A stretch of 37,713 bases of DNA. It comes from an uncultured Kiritimatiellota bacterium (GTDB lineage Bacteria > Verrucomicrobiota > Kiritimatiellia > RFP12 > UBA1067). Each line of letters opens with the position of its first letter. Position 1 is the first letter of the stretch. Positions 16,006 through 24,483 of the stretch are shown here, piece after piece. The stretch covers positions 1-37,713 of the forward strand of contig CAKUCX010000030.1 of assembly GCA_934643865.1 (NCBI GenBank), in the 5' to 3' direction. The notes under the pieces were generated by a model, which made no database searches, was not told the DNA's origin, and saw only the letters and a list, made by a program, of their open reading frames with translations. The translations under genes and the position numbers were made by a program.

Positions 16006-16955
16006 TGAAGGCCCCCCGCAATGCCGACTGCGAAGCCCTGAACCGCCGGTTCGGCGCGCCCGGGCGCATCGTGTTCCGCCCCTCGAAGCACGACGCGCCG
16101 ATCGTCGTGCTCGCGAACCAGTACGGCTCGGCCGAGGTCGCGCTCTTCGGCGCGCAGACGTTCTCGTACCGCCCGACGGGCAACCCGCCCGTCCTCTACC
16201 TGCCGCATCCCTACGACGAGACGCCGGCGGGCGCGGAGATCCACGGCGGCATTCCCGTCTGCTGGCCGTGGTTCGCGCGCTGCGGTCCGGCCGGTTCGAA
16301 GCTGCACGGCGTCGCGCGCTACGCGCGCTGGCGCGTGACGGGCTCGGCGTACTCCGAGGACGTGACGGAGATCACGCTCGCGCTCGAAAGCGACGCGGAG
16401 ACGCGGAAGGCCTGGCCGCACGACTTCGCGCTGGAGCTGAAGGTCTCCGTGTCGATGAAGCTCACGCTCGCCCTGCGCGCGACGAACACGGGGACGGAGG
16501 CGTTCCACGTGACGGAGGGCTTCCACCCCTACTTCCTCGTGCGGGAGCGGGACCAGGCCGAGGTGCTGGGCGTGGACGGCTGCGAGTTCATGGATACGCG
16601 CGCGCCCGAGAAGGGGGTGCGCACGTGGACGGGAAGCTACGCCGTACGCGAGGCCGGCAGCAAGATCTACCAGGTCACGAAGCGTGAGTACGTGCTGATG
16701 GACCACGGGCTCAACCGCGCGATCGCGGTCGTCTCGCGCGGTAACGCGCGGCTCGTCGTCTGGAATCCGGGCGCGGAGAGCGCGGACCAGGTGGCGGCGT
16801 TCGGCGTGGACGGCTGGCGGCACTTCGTCTGCGTCGAGCCGTGTTCGACGCCGGACGAGGCGGGGTACGACCTCAAGCCGGGCGAAAGCCACGACCTGCT
16901 GATGGCCGTCCAGTCCGTCCCGAACGACGGCAGCGTCCACGCACGCCACGACTGA
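16005..16955 (+). CDS. D-hexose-6-phosphate mutarotase (aldose-1-epimerase family, YeaD-like)
   Basis: 316 residues from an ATG that shares one base with the previous stop (TGATG) and has caggagg upstream. It shows the diagnostic GGIPVCWPWFARCG motif, LHGVARYARWRV (catalytic His), FHVTEGFHPYFLVRE and FVCVEPC (catalytic Glu). The galactose-mutarotase beta-sandwich length fits. It interconverts alpha and beta anomers of hexose 6-phosphates in the cytoplasm (EC 5.1.3.15 type), speeding glycolytic entry of sugars. It lies in the sugar-processing block, 27 bp before the methyltransferase. Confidence 0.9.
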   Translation: MKAPRNADCEALNRRFGAPGRIVFRPSKHDAPIVVLANQYGSAEVALFGAQTFSYRPTGNPPVLYLPHPYDETPAGAEIHGGIPVCWPWFARCGPAGSKLHGVARYARWRVTGSAYSEDVTEITLALESDAETRKAWPHDFALELKVSVSMKLTLALRATNTGTEAFHVTEGFHPYFLVRERDQAEVLGVDGCEFMDTRAPEKGVRTWTGSYAVREAGSKIYQVTKREYVLMDHGLNRAIAVVSRGNARLVVWNPGAESADQVAAFGVDGWRHFVCVEPCSTPDEAGYDLKPGESHDLLMAVQSVPNDGSVHARHD

Positions 16956-16982
16956 CACCACGACTGACAAGGAGAGAAGCCC

Positions 16983-18005
16983 ATGAACGTCCCCGGCACG
17001 CCTGAAAAGTCCGTATCCGAAATCGTCGACCTCGCGAGCGCGTTCTACGGCAGCGCCGTCCTCTTCGCCGCCCTCGACGTGGGCGTCTTCAAGGCGCTGG
17101 CCGCGCTGGGCGGCTCGGCCGACCTGACGGCCCTCGCGGCGGAGACGGAGGCCGCGCCGCGCGGCCTGCGCCTCCTCCTCGACGCCTGCGTCGCCGAGGG
17201 GTTGCTCGGCAAGCAGGAGGAGACGTATTTCAACACGCAGGCGGGCAAGCTCGCGCTCGTGCCCGGCGGCCCCGCCGACCTCTCCCAGGCCGTCCGCTAC
17301 AACGCGGACGTCTATCCGGCCTGGGGACGCCTCGCGCAGCTTGTCCGCACGGGCGAGCCCGTCGAGCCGCCCCAGCTCCACCTTGGCGGCGACCCCGCCC
17401 GGACGCGGCGCTTCGCCCTCTCGATGCGCGGGCGCGCGCGGGCGATCGGGCGCGGCGTCGTGCCGATGCTCGACTTCTCCGGCTGCACGCGCCTCCTCGA
17501 CCTTGCGGGCGGACCCGCCGCCTACGCGGAGCTGATCGTCCAGGCGAATCCCGGCCTCACGTGCGTGACCGTGGACGTGCCTGCCGTGAGCGCCGTCGCG
17601 CGGGACTGCGTCGCCGAGGCGGGGCTTTCGGACCGCATCGAGTGCCGTGCGGGCGACTACCACACCGACGAGTACGAGGCGGCGGCCTACGACGCCGTGA
17701 CGATCTTCGGCGCGCTCCACCAGGAGAGCCCCGACGAGATCCGGGGCATCCTCGCGCGCGCCCACCGTGCGCTCAAGCCGGGCGGGCGCATCTTCATCCT
17801 CGACCTCATGACCGACCGCACGCACACGGCCCCTGCCTTCAGCGCGCTCTTCGCCGTGAACATGGCGCTCACGACGGCGAACGGCTGGGTCTTCTCGGAC
17901 GAGGAACTGAAGAGTTGGCTCGTCGAGACGGGCTTTGAGCCGGGCGAGGCGCATCCCGTGCCCCCGCCGATGCCGCACTGGGTCCTCTCGGCGGTGAAGG
18001 CGTGA
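16983..18005 (+). CDS. SAM-dependent O-methyltransferase-like protein with dimerisation winged-helix domain
   Basis: 340 residues. Residues about 10-95 form the dimerisation/winged-helix domain of the acetylserotonin/caffeate O-methyltransferase type: AFYGSAVLFAALDVGVFKAL, then 'RGLRLLLDACVAEGLLGKQE' and YFNTQAGKLALV. The class I Rossmann fold follows with LLDLAGGPAAYAELIV (motif I, SAM-binding), CVTVDVPAV (acidic residue for the ribose), RAGDYHTDEY, AVTIFGALHQESPDE and ALKPGGRIFILDLMTD. The substrate is unknown; small-molecule O- or N-methylation is typical. The ribosome-binding site is aaggagag. Its stop overlaps the next start (GTGA), so the two proteins are probably made together. Confidence 0.85.
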   Translation: MNVPGTPEKSVSEIVDLASAFYGSAVLFAALDVGVFKALAALGGSADLTALAAETEAAPRGLRLLLDACVAEGLLGKQEETYFNTQAGKLALVPGGPADLSQAVRYNADVYPAWGRLAQLVRTGEPVEPPQLHLGGDPARTRRFALSMRGRARAIGRGVVPMLDFSGCTRLLDLAGGPAAYAELIVQANPGLTCVTVDVPAVSAVARDCVAEAGLSDRIECRAGDYHTDEYEAAAYDAVTIFGALHQESPDEIRGILARAHRALKPGGRIFILDLMTDRTHTAPAFSALFAVNMALTTANGWVFSDEELKSWLVETGFEPGEAHPVPPPMPHWVLSAVKA

Positions 18006-19024
18006 CGGGGCTCGCGCTCGCCGCCGCGCTCGCGCTCGTGGGCGAGTGCGCGCTGCCGCCCGACTGGCAGGGGGAGGCGACGCGCGGCCTGAGCGGTCTC
18101 ACGCGCGTCGCGGGCGATGCCTACTACGCCGTCCGGGACAACGGCGGCTGGCTCTACGCGCTCACGATCGGCGTCGACCGCGCGACGGGGAGCATGACGA
18201 ACTGCGCCTTTACGGGCCGCACGCGCCTTGCGGGGCGCGACGACCTGGAATGCGTCGCGTGGGATCGCGCACGCCGCCGGGTGTGGGTCGGCGACGAGGA
18301 CGACGGCTCCATCCGCGCGTTTGACCCCGCGACGGGCGCGGAACGCGCGGTGGTTGCCGTGCCCGCCGTGTTCGACGCCTTCCGCTACAACCGCAGCTTC
18401 GAGGCGCTGACGCTGCGGCCGGACGGGCTGGAGATGTGGGCCTGCAACGAGGAGGCGCTCTGCCGCCGCGAGGCCGAGGGGCGCACCGCGAAGAAGGCCG
18501 CGTCCGTGCGGGCGACGACGCCGGACGTCGACGACGGCCCGCGCGCGACGCGCGCGCACGGGACGCGCGTTCGCCTGCAGCGGTTCACCCGGCCCGCGCC
18601 GGAGGCCGCGTGGACGCCGGCGGGGCAGTGGTTCTACGAGACGGACAGCGTGGGCGGCGCCGACTTCGCGCGCAAGTCCCGCTGCGGCGTGTCGGGCCTC
18701 CTCTGCCTGGGCGACGGGACGCTCCTTGCGCTGGAGCGCGAGATGAGCGTCAAGAAGGGCCGTCTCCTGCCGTCGTTCCGTTGCCGCATCTACGCAATCG
18801 ACTTCGCGGGCGCGGACGACGTGGCCGATGTCGTCGCGCTGAAGGCGACGGCGCGCCGCCCCGTCCGGAAGTGCCGTCTCTTCGGGGCGAACACGGGCTT
18901 GGCGATGTACGAGGGCATCTGCCTCGGCCCCGCGCTCGCAGACGGTTCGCGCAGCGTCCTCCTGATCTCGGACGGCGGCGACGGCGCGGCCAACCGCCTC
19001 CTCGCGCTCAAGCTCCGGTTTTAG
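18002..19024 (+). CDS. secreted esterase-like/phytase-like beta-propeller protein
   Basis: 340 residues from a GTG overlapping the upstream stop by 4 bp. A short signal peptide (MTGLALAAALALVGECALPP) is followed by the phytase-like (PF13449-type) propeller pattern: RGLSGLTRVAGDAYYAVRDN, LECVAWDRARRRVWVGDEDD, NRSFEALTLRPDGLEMWACN, GVSGLLCLGDGTLLALERE and LLISDGGDGAANRLLALKLRF at the end. The family is periplasmic or secreted; some members hydrolyse phosphate esters or are simply annotated 'esterase-like activity of phytase'. The signal peptide is short, so the start could be slightly different. It is the last gene of the coupled run. Confidence 0.82.
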   Translation: MTGLALAAALALVGECALPPDWQGEATRGLSGLTRVAGDAYYAVRDNGGWLYALTIGVDRATGSMTNCAFTGRTRLAGRDDLECVAWDRARRRVWVGDEDDGSIRAFDPATGAERAVVAVPAVFDAFRYNRSFEALTLRPDGLEMWACNEEALCRREAEGRTAKKAASVRATTPDVDDGPRATRAHGTRVRLQRFTRPAPEAAWTPAGQWFYETDSVGGADFARKSRCGVSGLLCLGDGTLLALEREMSVKKGRLLPSFRCRIYAIDFAGADDVADVVALKATARRPVRKCRLFGANTGLAMYEGICLGPALADGSRSVLLISDGGDGAANRLLALKLRF

Positions 19025-19173
19025 CGGTGCCGCGGATGAAGTCGCCAAGCTCTGACACCAATCAACCTCATGTTTGACGATGTGAAGATCGTGCCGTCCG
19101 GCTTGGATCCGCAGCCTGGAAGCGGCGGAGGCCCTTGGCTTAGAGGAACAAAGACAAACAAGGAGAATCAGAA

Positions 19174-19782
19174 ATGAAGGCGCTATTGGTCAACGGAAGC
19201 CCGCGCGCGGACGGCAACACGGCGCGCGCGCTGGAGGAGGTCGCGTCCACGCTCCGGGCCTGCGGCATGGAGACGGAAACCGTGCCGCTCGGCGTGAAAC
19301 CCGTGCGCGGATGCATCGCCTGCGGGCGGTGCCGGGAACTCGGTCGCTGCGCGTTCGCGGACGACGTTGCGAACGAGATCCTCGAAAAGGCCCTCGCGGC
19401 GGATGCGTTCGTCCTCGGCACGCCCGTCTACTACGCCCAGCCGAACGGCGCCCTGCTCGCCGTGATGCAGCGCGTCATGTTCGCGGCGGCGGGACGGCTG
19501 CGCGGCAAGCCCGCCGCGTCCGTCGCCGTCTGCCGCCGGGGCGGCGCGAGCGCGGCGTTCCAGACGCTCAATCTGTTCTACGGCATTGCCGGCATGCCCG
19601 TCGCCGGCTCGCAGTACTGGAACATCGCCTACGGTGCCGCGCCGGGCGAGGTCGCGCAGGACGCGGAGGGTCTGCAGACGATGCGGCTTCTCGGGCGCAA
19701 CCTCGCGTGGATGGCGAAGAGCCTCGTGACGGCCGCCCCCGCGCCCGAGCAGCCCTGGGCCAAGACCAACTTCATCCGGTAA
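19174..19782 (+). CDS. NAD(P)H-dependent FMN reductase / iron-sulfur-flavoprotein-like protein
   Basis: 202 residues. The flavodoxin-like start MKALLVNGSPRADGNTARAL contains the FMN phosphate-binding GSPRADGNT. RGCIACGRCRELGRCAFADD supplies clustered cysteines as in iron-sulfur flavoproteins or related NADPH-dependent FMN reductases. LGTPVYYAQPNGALLAVMQR is the conserved flavin-ring region. It should be cytoplasmic and reduce flavins, quinones or other small acceptors. aacaaggagaa precedes the ATG. The 149 bp upstream show no clear promoter. It converges with the metalloprotease gene; the 92-bp gap holds only a short AAGGGG/CCCCTT hairpin. Confidence 0.9.
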   Translation: MKALLVNGSPRADGNTARALEEVASTLRACGMETETVPLGVKPVRGCIACGRCRELGRCAFADDVANEILEKALAADAFVLGTPVYYAQPNGALLAVMQRVMFAAAGRLRGKPAASVAVCRRGGASAAFQTLNLFYGIAGMPVAGSQYWNIAYGAAPGEVAQDAEGLQTMRLLGRNLAWMAKSLVTAAPAPEQPWAKTNFIR

Positions 19783-19874
19783 GAAGGGGACGCCCCTTCC
19801 GGGGACGCGACCTCATCCGCCTCGCCGACATCGATCCCGCCTGGATCTGAACACAGGATGCCGTTGCGGCGGGC

Positions 19875-22800
19875 CTATTTCTTCTCGACAACGACCTTGA
19901 AGAAGCGGTGCTGCGGCGTCGCGTCCGTCCACGGGGCGTCTGAGAGCGAAGCCTTCCCCTTCAGCACGGCCCGATACCCCGAAAGGTAGCCGTCCCGAGG
20001 TTCATAGCCGACAACCGGCGCACCGTCCACGAACGAAATCGTGCAGCGCAGCCGGTCGTCGGCGTTGTTCGGATCCGTCCCGCACACGTACTCCGTCCAG
20101 TTGCCCATGCCGTCGCCGTCGCTGTCGGCGTCGGCGGCCGCGGCTAGGTCTGCCGCCGTGGCGCCGGCCGGCGCAAGGCCGTGCCGCTCGAACCATGATG
20201 CGGGAATCAGAATCTCGTTTCCGTTTCCGTCCATGCGCGTCACGCCTTCCGAACCTTCCGGAATCCAGCGGACGTCGGAAATCCAGGCGCCGCAATTCGA
20301 ATAATCCCGCGATGCGTCGTTCACTTCGTATTTCCAGGTGAACGTGGCGCCGGACGCGGACGTCACGACATTGGTGACGGTTTCCGCATAGGTGGTGTTG
20401 CCGTCGTAGGCCCGCTGGAATTTCCGGGCCCCGTCCACGAAGAACGAAAACGTGTTCTGCCAGGTGTACGAAACGGCGCGATAGGTGAAGACGAACGTGC
20501 CGCGCCCCGAGACGCGCGCCGTCAGCTCTGACGCATAGGTGGTGTTCTTCAGCCCGCCGATGCGCATCTGCGCGGATGCCTCCTCGCGCCACGGCACGGC
20601 GGAGACGTTGGTCCACTCGACGCCCGTCGTGCCCAGCACGTCCGCTGGCGACGGGTAGGCGAGCGGCGTCGGTGTGAAGCCGTGCTGGGACAGAATCGCG
20701 GAGAAGCCCGCGACGAGCGACTCGACCGTATCCTCGTAGGCGACGCCGCCGATGGCGCTGCTGCCGTCGTGCCGCGCCACGCCCTTGGCGACGGCCTTGT
20801 CGGGGGCGCGCGCCAGCGCGAAGTAGAGCGTCGGATAGCCGACGGAACCCGAATCGCCGTAGGACTGGAGCAAGTCCCAGAAATAATCGGTGGCTGCCGC
20901 CGCGTCGACATGGAGCGAGCTGTCGGCCTCCACGAGATAGACGCCGTTCGCCCTCGCCCAGCCGAGGAACGTCTGCGACTGCGCAACCGGGTGGAACGCC
21001 TGACACCAGCCGCAGGACCGATGGTTGGCCAGCAGTACGCAGATGAGCGCGCCGTCCTGTGCCGCCGCCGCCTTCGCGCCCGCCACGTCGGTTGTCCATT
21101 CGCCGGCCTTCAGGGGATGGCGTTCAAGGAAGAGGCCGCCCACCTCGGCGCTGACGTCCTTCCCGGGATCGATTTCAACCGCCCGCAGACGGGTGGATTG
21201 CGTCAGCACGATTGGCCGTTCGTAAGCAATGCCTGTCTCCCCGGCGGGATCCGAGCCATCGAGCGTGTAGAACACCTGGCCGCCCGGGATCGAGGGTGTG
21301 AGTGTCACCGCGAGCGTCCCCGCGAAGGTCGTCGCCGTCGATTCGTCCGCCGTCGTCGCGGGCTGGATCTGCGGCGGACGCGACAGGGCGTCGAAACGCA
21401 CGTCGTCAAGCCAGATGCCGCAGAACGTCGGATCGGAGTAATAGCCGCGCTGCTCATACTCGAACTTCACCGCATGGGCGCCGGTCGGGACGTCCACCTC
21501 CACGAGCGTCCAGTCGTCCACTGCATCGGCCGTCTGCCAGGCGACAGACGAATCGAGATAGACCCGGAAAGCACTCGACCACATCTTGGCCCGGTAGCGG
21601 AAGCTCATCTTCGTCGGCCCCGTGACGGTCGTGGAAAGCCAGGTCCGGTTCACGGTTCCCTTGGGGAGCGCGGCGGACTGCACGGCCAGCGTTCCGTCGT
21701 ATGTATTTGTCGCCTGTGCCGTCCACGGATAGTCGGCGGACGTGTTCCAGACGAGCTGCGGGGCGTTGAGCGCGGCGCCGAGATCCGACTTGTAGTAGGT
21801 CGCCGCGTAGATGGGGCCGGTCGTGCCGTCCGTCACGGTCGCCGCCCGAATCGTCGTGGTCTTCGTCAGCGTGAGCGGCGATGTGTAGAGGGAGCCGTGC
21901 GTTGCCGTGGGGTCTGAGCCGTCCGTCGTGTAGCGGATCGCGAGCCCCGCCTTACCGGGCGTCAGCGTCACCGTGACGGAATCGGAGAAGAGGGCGCCGC
22001 CCTCTGGCGAGAAGAACACGTCGTAAGAGAGGGCGACCTTCTGCGCCCGGAACTGCGCGACCGCCGCATACGTCCTCGCCAGGACCTGCGCATTGTCATG
22101 CGTTTCGTCGCCCGCCGGGACGCCGGCCCAGGCGTTGTCAGGGTCGGAGAAGAGCGGTGCCGGATCATAGCTGTTGCCGTAGCCGTCATTGTTGTAGGCC
22201 ATGACCGTATGGTAAGCGCGCTTGTCCGTTCCCGTGAAATAGAAGCCGCGCGAATAGGGGAACGACTGAGGACCCGGCGAGGATTCCTGCGCGTCGGCGT
22301 GCCCGGCGCCCATGTTGTGCCCGGTCTCGTGCGCCATTACGTGGCTCTGCGCCGCAGCCCGCACGGAGAGGACGTTGTACGCATGCTCGGAGAAGTTCCT
22401 CATGTCGGATGCAGTCGTCTGCGTCAGCGACCAGCCAAGCCCCGTCGTGCCGTAGGCGCTACCCGTGTCGACCATCGTCGAAACGACGTCCGCCCCGACC
22501 GCGTCGCGCATCGCGGAGACGGCTGCCCAGGCTCCCGTCTTCTGCGTGACCTTATCGAGGGTGTCGTTGAGGTTTCCGTCGCCGTCGGCATCCACGGCCA
22601 TCACGCCGACCAGGCGGAAGCGGAAGGTGGCGTCGAGCCCGTTGTTCGCCAGCGCGCCGTTCATGCGCGCAACGCACTGCTGCGCGAGGTTCGTCACGCC
22701 GCCGCCGTTCGCCTTCGCCCACGCCGCCGCCGGACGGTCATACGCGACGAGCATGTCGACGACCGTGGAGGCCTGGTCCGTCGATGCGGCGGACCTTTTC

Positions 22801-23327
22801 GTCGGAACGCCATCCCAGACCGCGTCAAGTTCCGGGACGCGCACGCCGCCATCCACGACGGGCAACGCATGCGGGTCGATTTCCCGGACGGTCACGCGGT
22901 CGTCTGACGACACGACCGCGTAGACAAGGCCGCTCGCCGGGTCGGTCGCCGTGACGAGAAGCCCCGCATCCGTCTCCGTGACGACGGCATCGCACCAGTT
23001 CGCGCCCGAAACCTCGGCCTGGAACGACGCCCGCGCGAGCGGTGCCTCCTCGCGCGCGACAAGCGTGAGCGAGAGCGAGACGTCGTCGTAGACGGAGAGG
23101 CGAAGCACGTCCCCGACCGCAAGGGAGCCGGTCGAGGCCGCGCCGGCGTCAAGCACGGTCTGCCGAAGCGTTCCCGCCTCCTCTTCCGTCTGTGTCGCCC
23201 TGGGCGCGGCGACGCCTCGTGTCCGAACGGCCCTGGGACGCAGGTCCAGAGCGATCTCCGACGCAACGGCCGACGCCGCAGCAAGCGCCAGCAGCGCCAG
23301 GCACAGATATCTGTTCATGTGTTTCAT
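19875..23327 (-). CDS. secreted zinc metalloprotease with CHB/HEX-like, thioredoxin-like and shared C-terminal domains
   Basis: 1150 residues from the ATG at 23327; a second ATG at 23318 (MNRYLCLALLALAAASAVAS) is equally plausible and is 8 nt after aagga. A signal peptide leads to a propeptide-like region. A reprolysin/peptidyl-Asp-type catalytic domain follows (about 190-430), with HETGHNMGAGH at 333-343 (three zinc His plus Glu) and a Met-turn candidate HTVMAYNND. FSPEGGALFSDSVTVTLTPG...YTTDGSDPT (about 440) and a second YTLDGSDPAGETG copy (about 690) are chitobiase/HEX C-terminal-like domains flanking a jelly-roll region. A thioredoxin-like domain has RSCGWCQAF at 770-778. After another jelly roll come DADSDGDGMGNW (calcium-binding) and a C-terminal module ending HRFFKVVVEKK, shared with the giant protein at 30372-37637. 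It probably acts outside the cell on proteins. Confidence 0.88.
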   Translation of the reverse strand: MKHMNRYLCLALLALAAASAVASEIALDLRPRAVRTRGVAAPRATQTEEEAGTLRQTVLDAGAASTGSLAVGDVLRLSVYDDVSLSLTLVAREEAPLARASFQAEVSGANWCDAVVTETDAGLLVTATDPASGLVYAVVSSDDRVTVREIDPHALPVVDGGVRVPELDAVWDGVPTKRSAASTDQASTVVDMLVAYDRPAAAWAKANGGGVTNLAQQCVARMNGALANNGLDATFRFRLVGVMAVDADGDGNLNDTLDKVTQKTGAWAAVSAMRDAVGADVVSTMVDTGSAYGTTGLGWSLTQTTASDMRNFSEHAYNVLSVRAAAQSHVMAHETGHNMGAGHADAQESSPGPQSFPYSRGFYFTGTDKRAYHTVMAYNNDGYGNSYDPAPLFSDPDNAWAGVPAGDETHDNAQVLARTYAAVAQFRAQKVALSYDVFFSPEGGALFSDSVTVTLTPGKAGLAIRYTTDGSDPTATHGSLYTSPLTLTKTTTIRAATVTDGTTGPIYAATYYKSDLGAALNAPQLVWNTSADYPWTAQATNTYDGTLAVQSAALPKGTVNRTWLSTTVTGPTKMSFRYRAKMWSSAFRVYLDSSVAWQTADAVDDWTLVEVDVPTGAHAVKFEYEQRGYYSDPTFCGIWLDDVRFDALSRPPQIQPATTADESTATTFAGTLAVTLTPSIPGGQVFYTLDGSDPAGETGIAYERPIVLTQSTRLRAVEIDPGKDVSAEVGGLFLERHPLKAGEWTTDVAGAKAAAAQDGALICVLLANHRSCGWCQAFHPVAQSQTFLGWARANGVYLVEADSSLHVDAAAATDYFWDLLQSYGDSGSVGYPTLYFALARAPDKAVAKGVARHDGSSAIGGVAYEDTVESLVAGFSAILSQHGFTPTPLAYPSPADVLGTTGVEWTNVSAVPWREEASAQMRIGGLKNTTYASELTARVSGRGTFVFTYRAVSYTWQNTFSFFVDGARKFQRAYDGNTTYAETVTNVVTSASGATFTWKYEVNDASRDYSNCGAWISDVRWIPEGSEGVTRMDGNGNEILIPASWFERHGLAPAGATAADLAAAADADSDGDGMGNWTEYVCGTDPNNADDRLRCTISFVDGAPVVGYEPRDGYLSGYRAVLKGKASLSDAPWTDATPQHRFFKVVVEKK

Positions 23328-23336
23328 CCTTCGTTC

Positions 23337-23373
23337 GACCTCCAAAATCAGGTCTGACCTGATTTTGGAGGTC
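23337..23373 (-). promoter_or_regulatory. 37-bp perfect palindrome over the metalloprotease ribosome-binding site
   Basis: gacctccaaaatcaggtc (23337-23354), one base, then its exact reverse complement (23356-23373). On the minus strand the second arm contains ggagg, the likely ribosome-binding site, and ends 9 nt before the ATG at 23327. It lies downstream of the TATACT box, so it is transcribed. It could be an operator for a dimeric regulator or a leader hairpin that hides the ribosome-binding site. Confidence 0.7.
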
Positions 23374-23395
23374 TGTCATCCGAGCTTTTGACGGT

Positions 23396-23401
23396 AGTAT
23401 A
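23396..23401 (-). promoter_or_regulatory. -10 box (TATACT) for the metalloprotease gene
   Basis: TATACT on the minus strand has an alternative TTTGGTATCT a few bases upstream. A start near 23389 would give a leader of about 60 nt that includes the whole palindrome. Confidence 0.5.
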
Positions 23402-23466
23402 GCAGATACCAAACGGGGACGTAAAGCGGCGCGACGGACGAATTGTGATACGTTGCAAACGGCCAA

Positions 23467-23516
23467 TTGACTTACTGGTAAGAAAAATGCTACGATGTCC
23501 ACGTCTTACAAGTAAA
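23467..23516 (+). promoter_or_regulatory. toxin-antitoxin promoter with two operator palindromes
   Basis: TTGACT (23467-23472), an 18-bp spacer and TACGAT (23491-23496) form a good sigma-70 promoter. CTTAC-tg-GTAAG at 23471-23482 overlaps the -35 and spacer. CTTAC-aa-GTAAA at 23505-23516 lies just past the start site. Paired short palindromes here fit autoregulation by the AbrB-type antitoxin, as known for VapBC systems. Confidence 0.6.
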
Positions 23517-23527
23517 AGGGGTTCGGC

Positions 23528-23827
23528 ATGACAAAAGTGATGACTACAAAAATGTCCTCAAAAGGACAGGTTGTTCTCCCAGAGGCGTTGCGCCAGATGT
23601 ATGGCTGGGAGAGCGGTACGGCATTTACCGTCCTTGTTTATAAGGGTTCCATAATCATGCAACCGCTGAAAACGCCTACGGACGAGGAAATTGCCGCAGA
23701 GTTTGAAGATGCATTCGCCCAAGCTCGTCAACAAGCGAAAGACGCCGGTATGACACCATTGGACATTTCCAATGCACTATCCGATGTTCGACGCGAGAGA
23801 CGCACAAGGAGGAGAGCAAGAGCGTGA
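23528..23827 (+). CDS. AbrB/SpoVT-type antitoxin (VapB/MazE-like)
   Basis: 99 residues. Residues 6-48 are a swapped-hairpin AbrB DNA-binding domain: TTKMSSKGQVVLPEALRQMY and GTAFTVLVYKGSIIMQPL. The C-terminal half (PTDEEIAAEFEDAFAQARQQ...) is helical and charged, the usual toxin-wrapping tail. It should neutralise the PIN toxin encoded next and repress the shared promoter. Its stop overlaps the toxin GTG by 4 bp. Base composition is AT-richer than the neighbouring metabolic genes, which fits horizontal gain. The ribosome-binding site is aaaagggg. Confidence 0.88.
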   Translation: MTKVMTTKMSSKGQVVLPEALRQMYGWESGTAFTVLVYKGSIIMQPLKTPTDEEIAAEFEDAFAQARQQAKDAGMTPLDISNALSDVRRERRTRRRARA

Positions 23828-24228
23828 GGGCTGTTCTCGACACGAACGTGGTCATGAGCGCCTTCTTCTTCGGCGGAACACCGCTGAAGATTGTTCGTTC
23901 AGCGTTCTCAAGGAAGATCGAACTTGTGGCATCAAAAGCGGTTCTCTCCGAGTATCGGGAGGTCGCGGAAAGGTTGCATGAACAGTTCCCGTCCGTGAAC
24001 TACCGCCGTCCGCTGTCTATTCTCGAAAGCAAGCTGACGATGGTTCGCCCAGCCGCTCTTGGAGAAGCCGTCTGCCGGGATCCTGACGATGATGACATTA
24101 TCGCCTGCGCTCTCGGTGGCAAAGCGAAGGTGATTTGCAGTGGCGACGGCGATCTACTCGCGCTTAACGGCTTTCGCGGGTTGGAAGTCATGAAACCATC
24201 AGTTTTCTGCCAAAAGATGAGACTCTAG
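23824..24228 (+). CDS. PIN-domain toxin (putative toxin-antitoxin component, VapC-like)
   Basis: 134 residues from a GTG. It shows the PIN-domain acidic set: LDTNVVMSAFFFGGTP (Asp6), LSEYREVAERL (Glu), VCRDPDDDDIIACALGGKA (Asp cluster) and VICSGDGDLLAL (Asp). This order matches the 'toxin component, PIN family' (TIGR00305-like) rather than short classic VapC. It is expected to be a metal-dependent RNase held inactive by the upstream antitoxin. The full catalytic set and intact length suggest an active toxin. It ends with TAG. Confidence 0.88.
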   Translation: MRAVLDTNVVMSAFFFGGTPLKIVRSAFSRKIELVASKAVLSEYREVAERLHEQFPSVNYRRPLSILESKLTMVRPAALGEAVCRDPDDDDIIACALGGKAKVICSGDGDLLALNGFRGLEVMKPSVFCQKMRL

Positions 24229-24483
24229 CCGCTACCCTGCACAAGCCGATTTACGGAACGTGCCATTTACAGGCGTTCCGGTTCGCTCATTCACCGTCGA
24301 CTACCAGAACAAGGGGTTTGAGAATGCCCAGTACAACATTACTAGCGCCATGACCTTCATGACCCCTGGTGGCGCAACTCCGCGCGTTGACTTTGGTGGC
24401 AAGTAGGTCGCAGCTCGCTATGTCTATTGGACTGCCGACAATGGTGCGGAAAATGGTGCTGGCTGGTTTCTTGAAGCGGAGGC
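24221..24483 (+). pseudogene. 3' fragment of an unidentified gene with internal TAG
   Basis: The frame opens right after a TGA, with no start codon, and reads like real protein: DLRNVPFTGVPVRSFTVDYQ, NKGFENAQYNITSAMTF, TPRVDFGGK. It then hits TAG (24404-24406). The same frame continues plausibly after the stop with VAARYVYWTADNGAENGAGW and FLEAEAV before merging into transposase-remnant DNA at about 24480. A CAG-to-TAG change would explain the stop. I do not recognise the family. The 5' part is missing, perhaps replaced when the toxin-antitoxin pair arrived. Confidence 0.4.

Noticed and set aside
19070..19177. 35-codon frame ending in ATGA overlap with the FMN reductase start
   Set aside because: No ribosome-binding site, no recognisable domain, and its 3' end is simply the leader and ribosome-binding site of the next gene.
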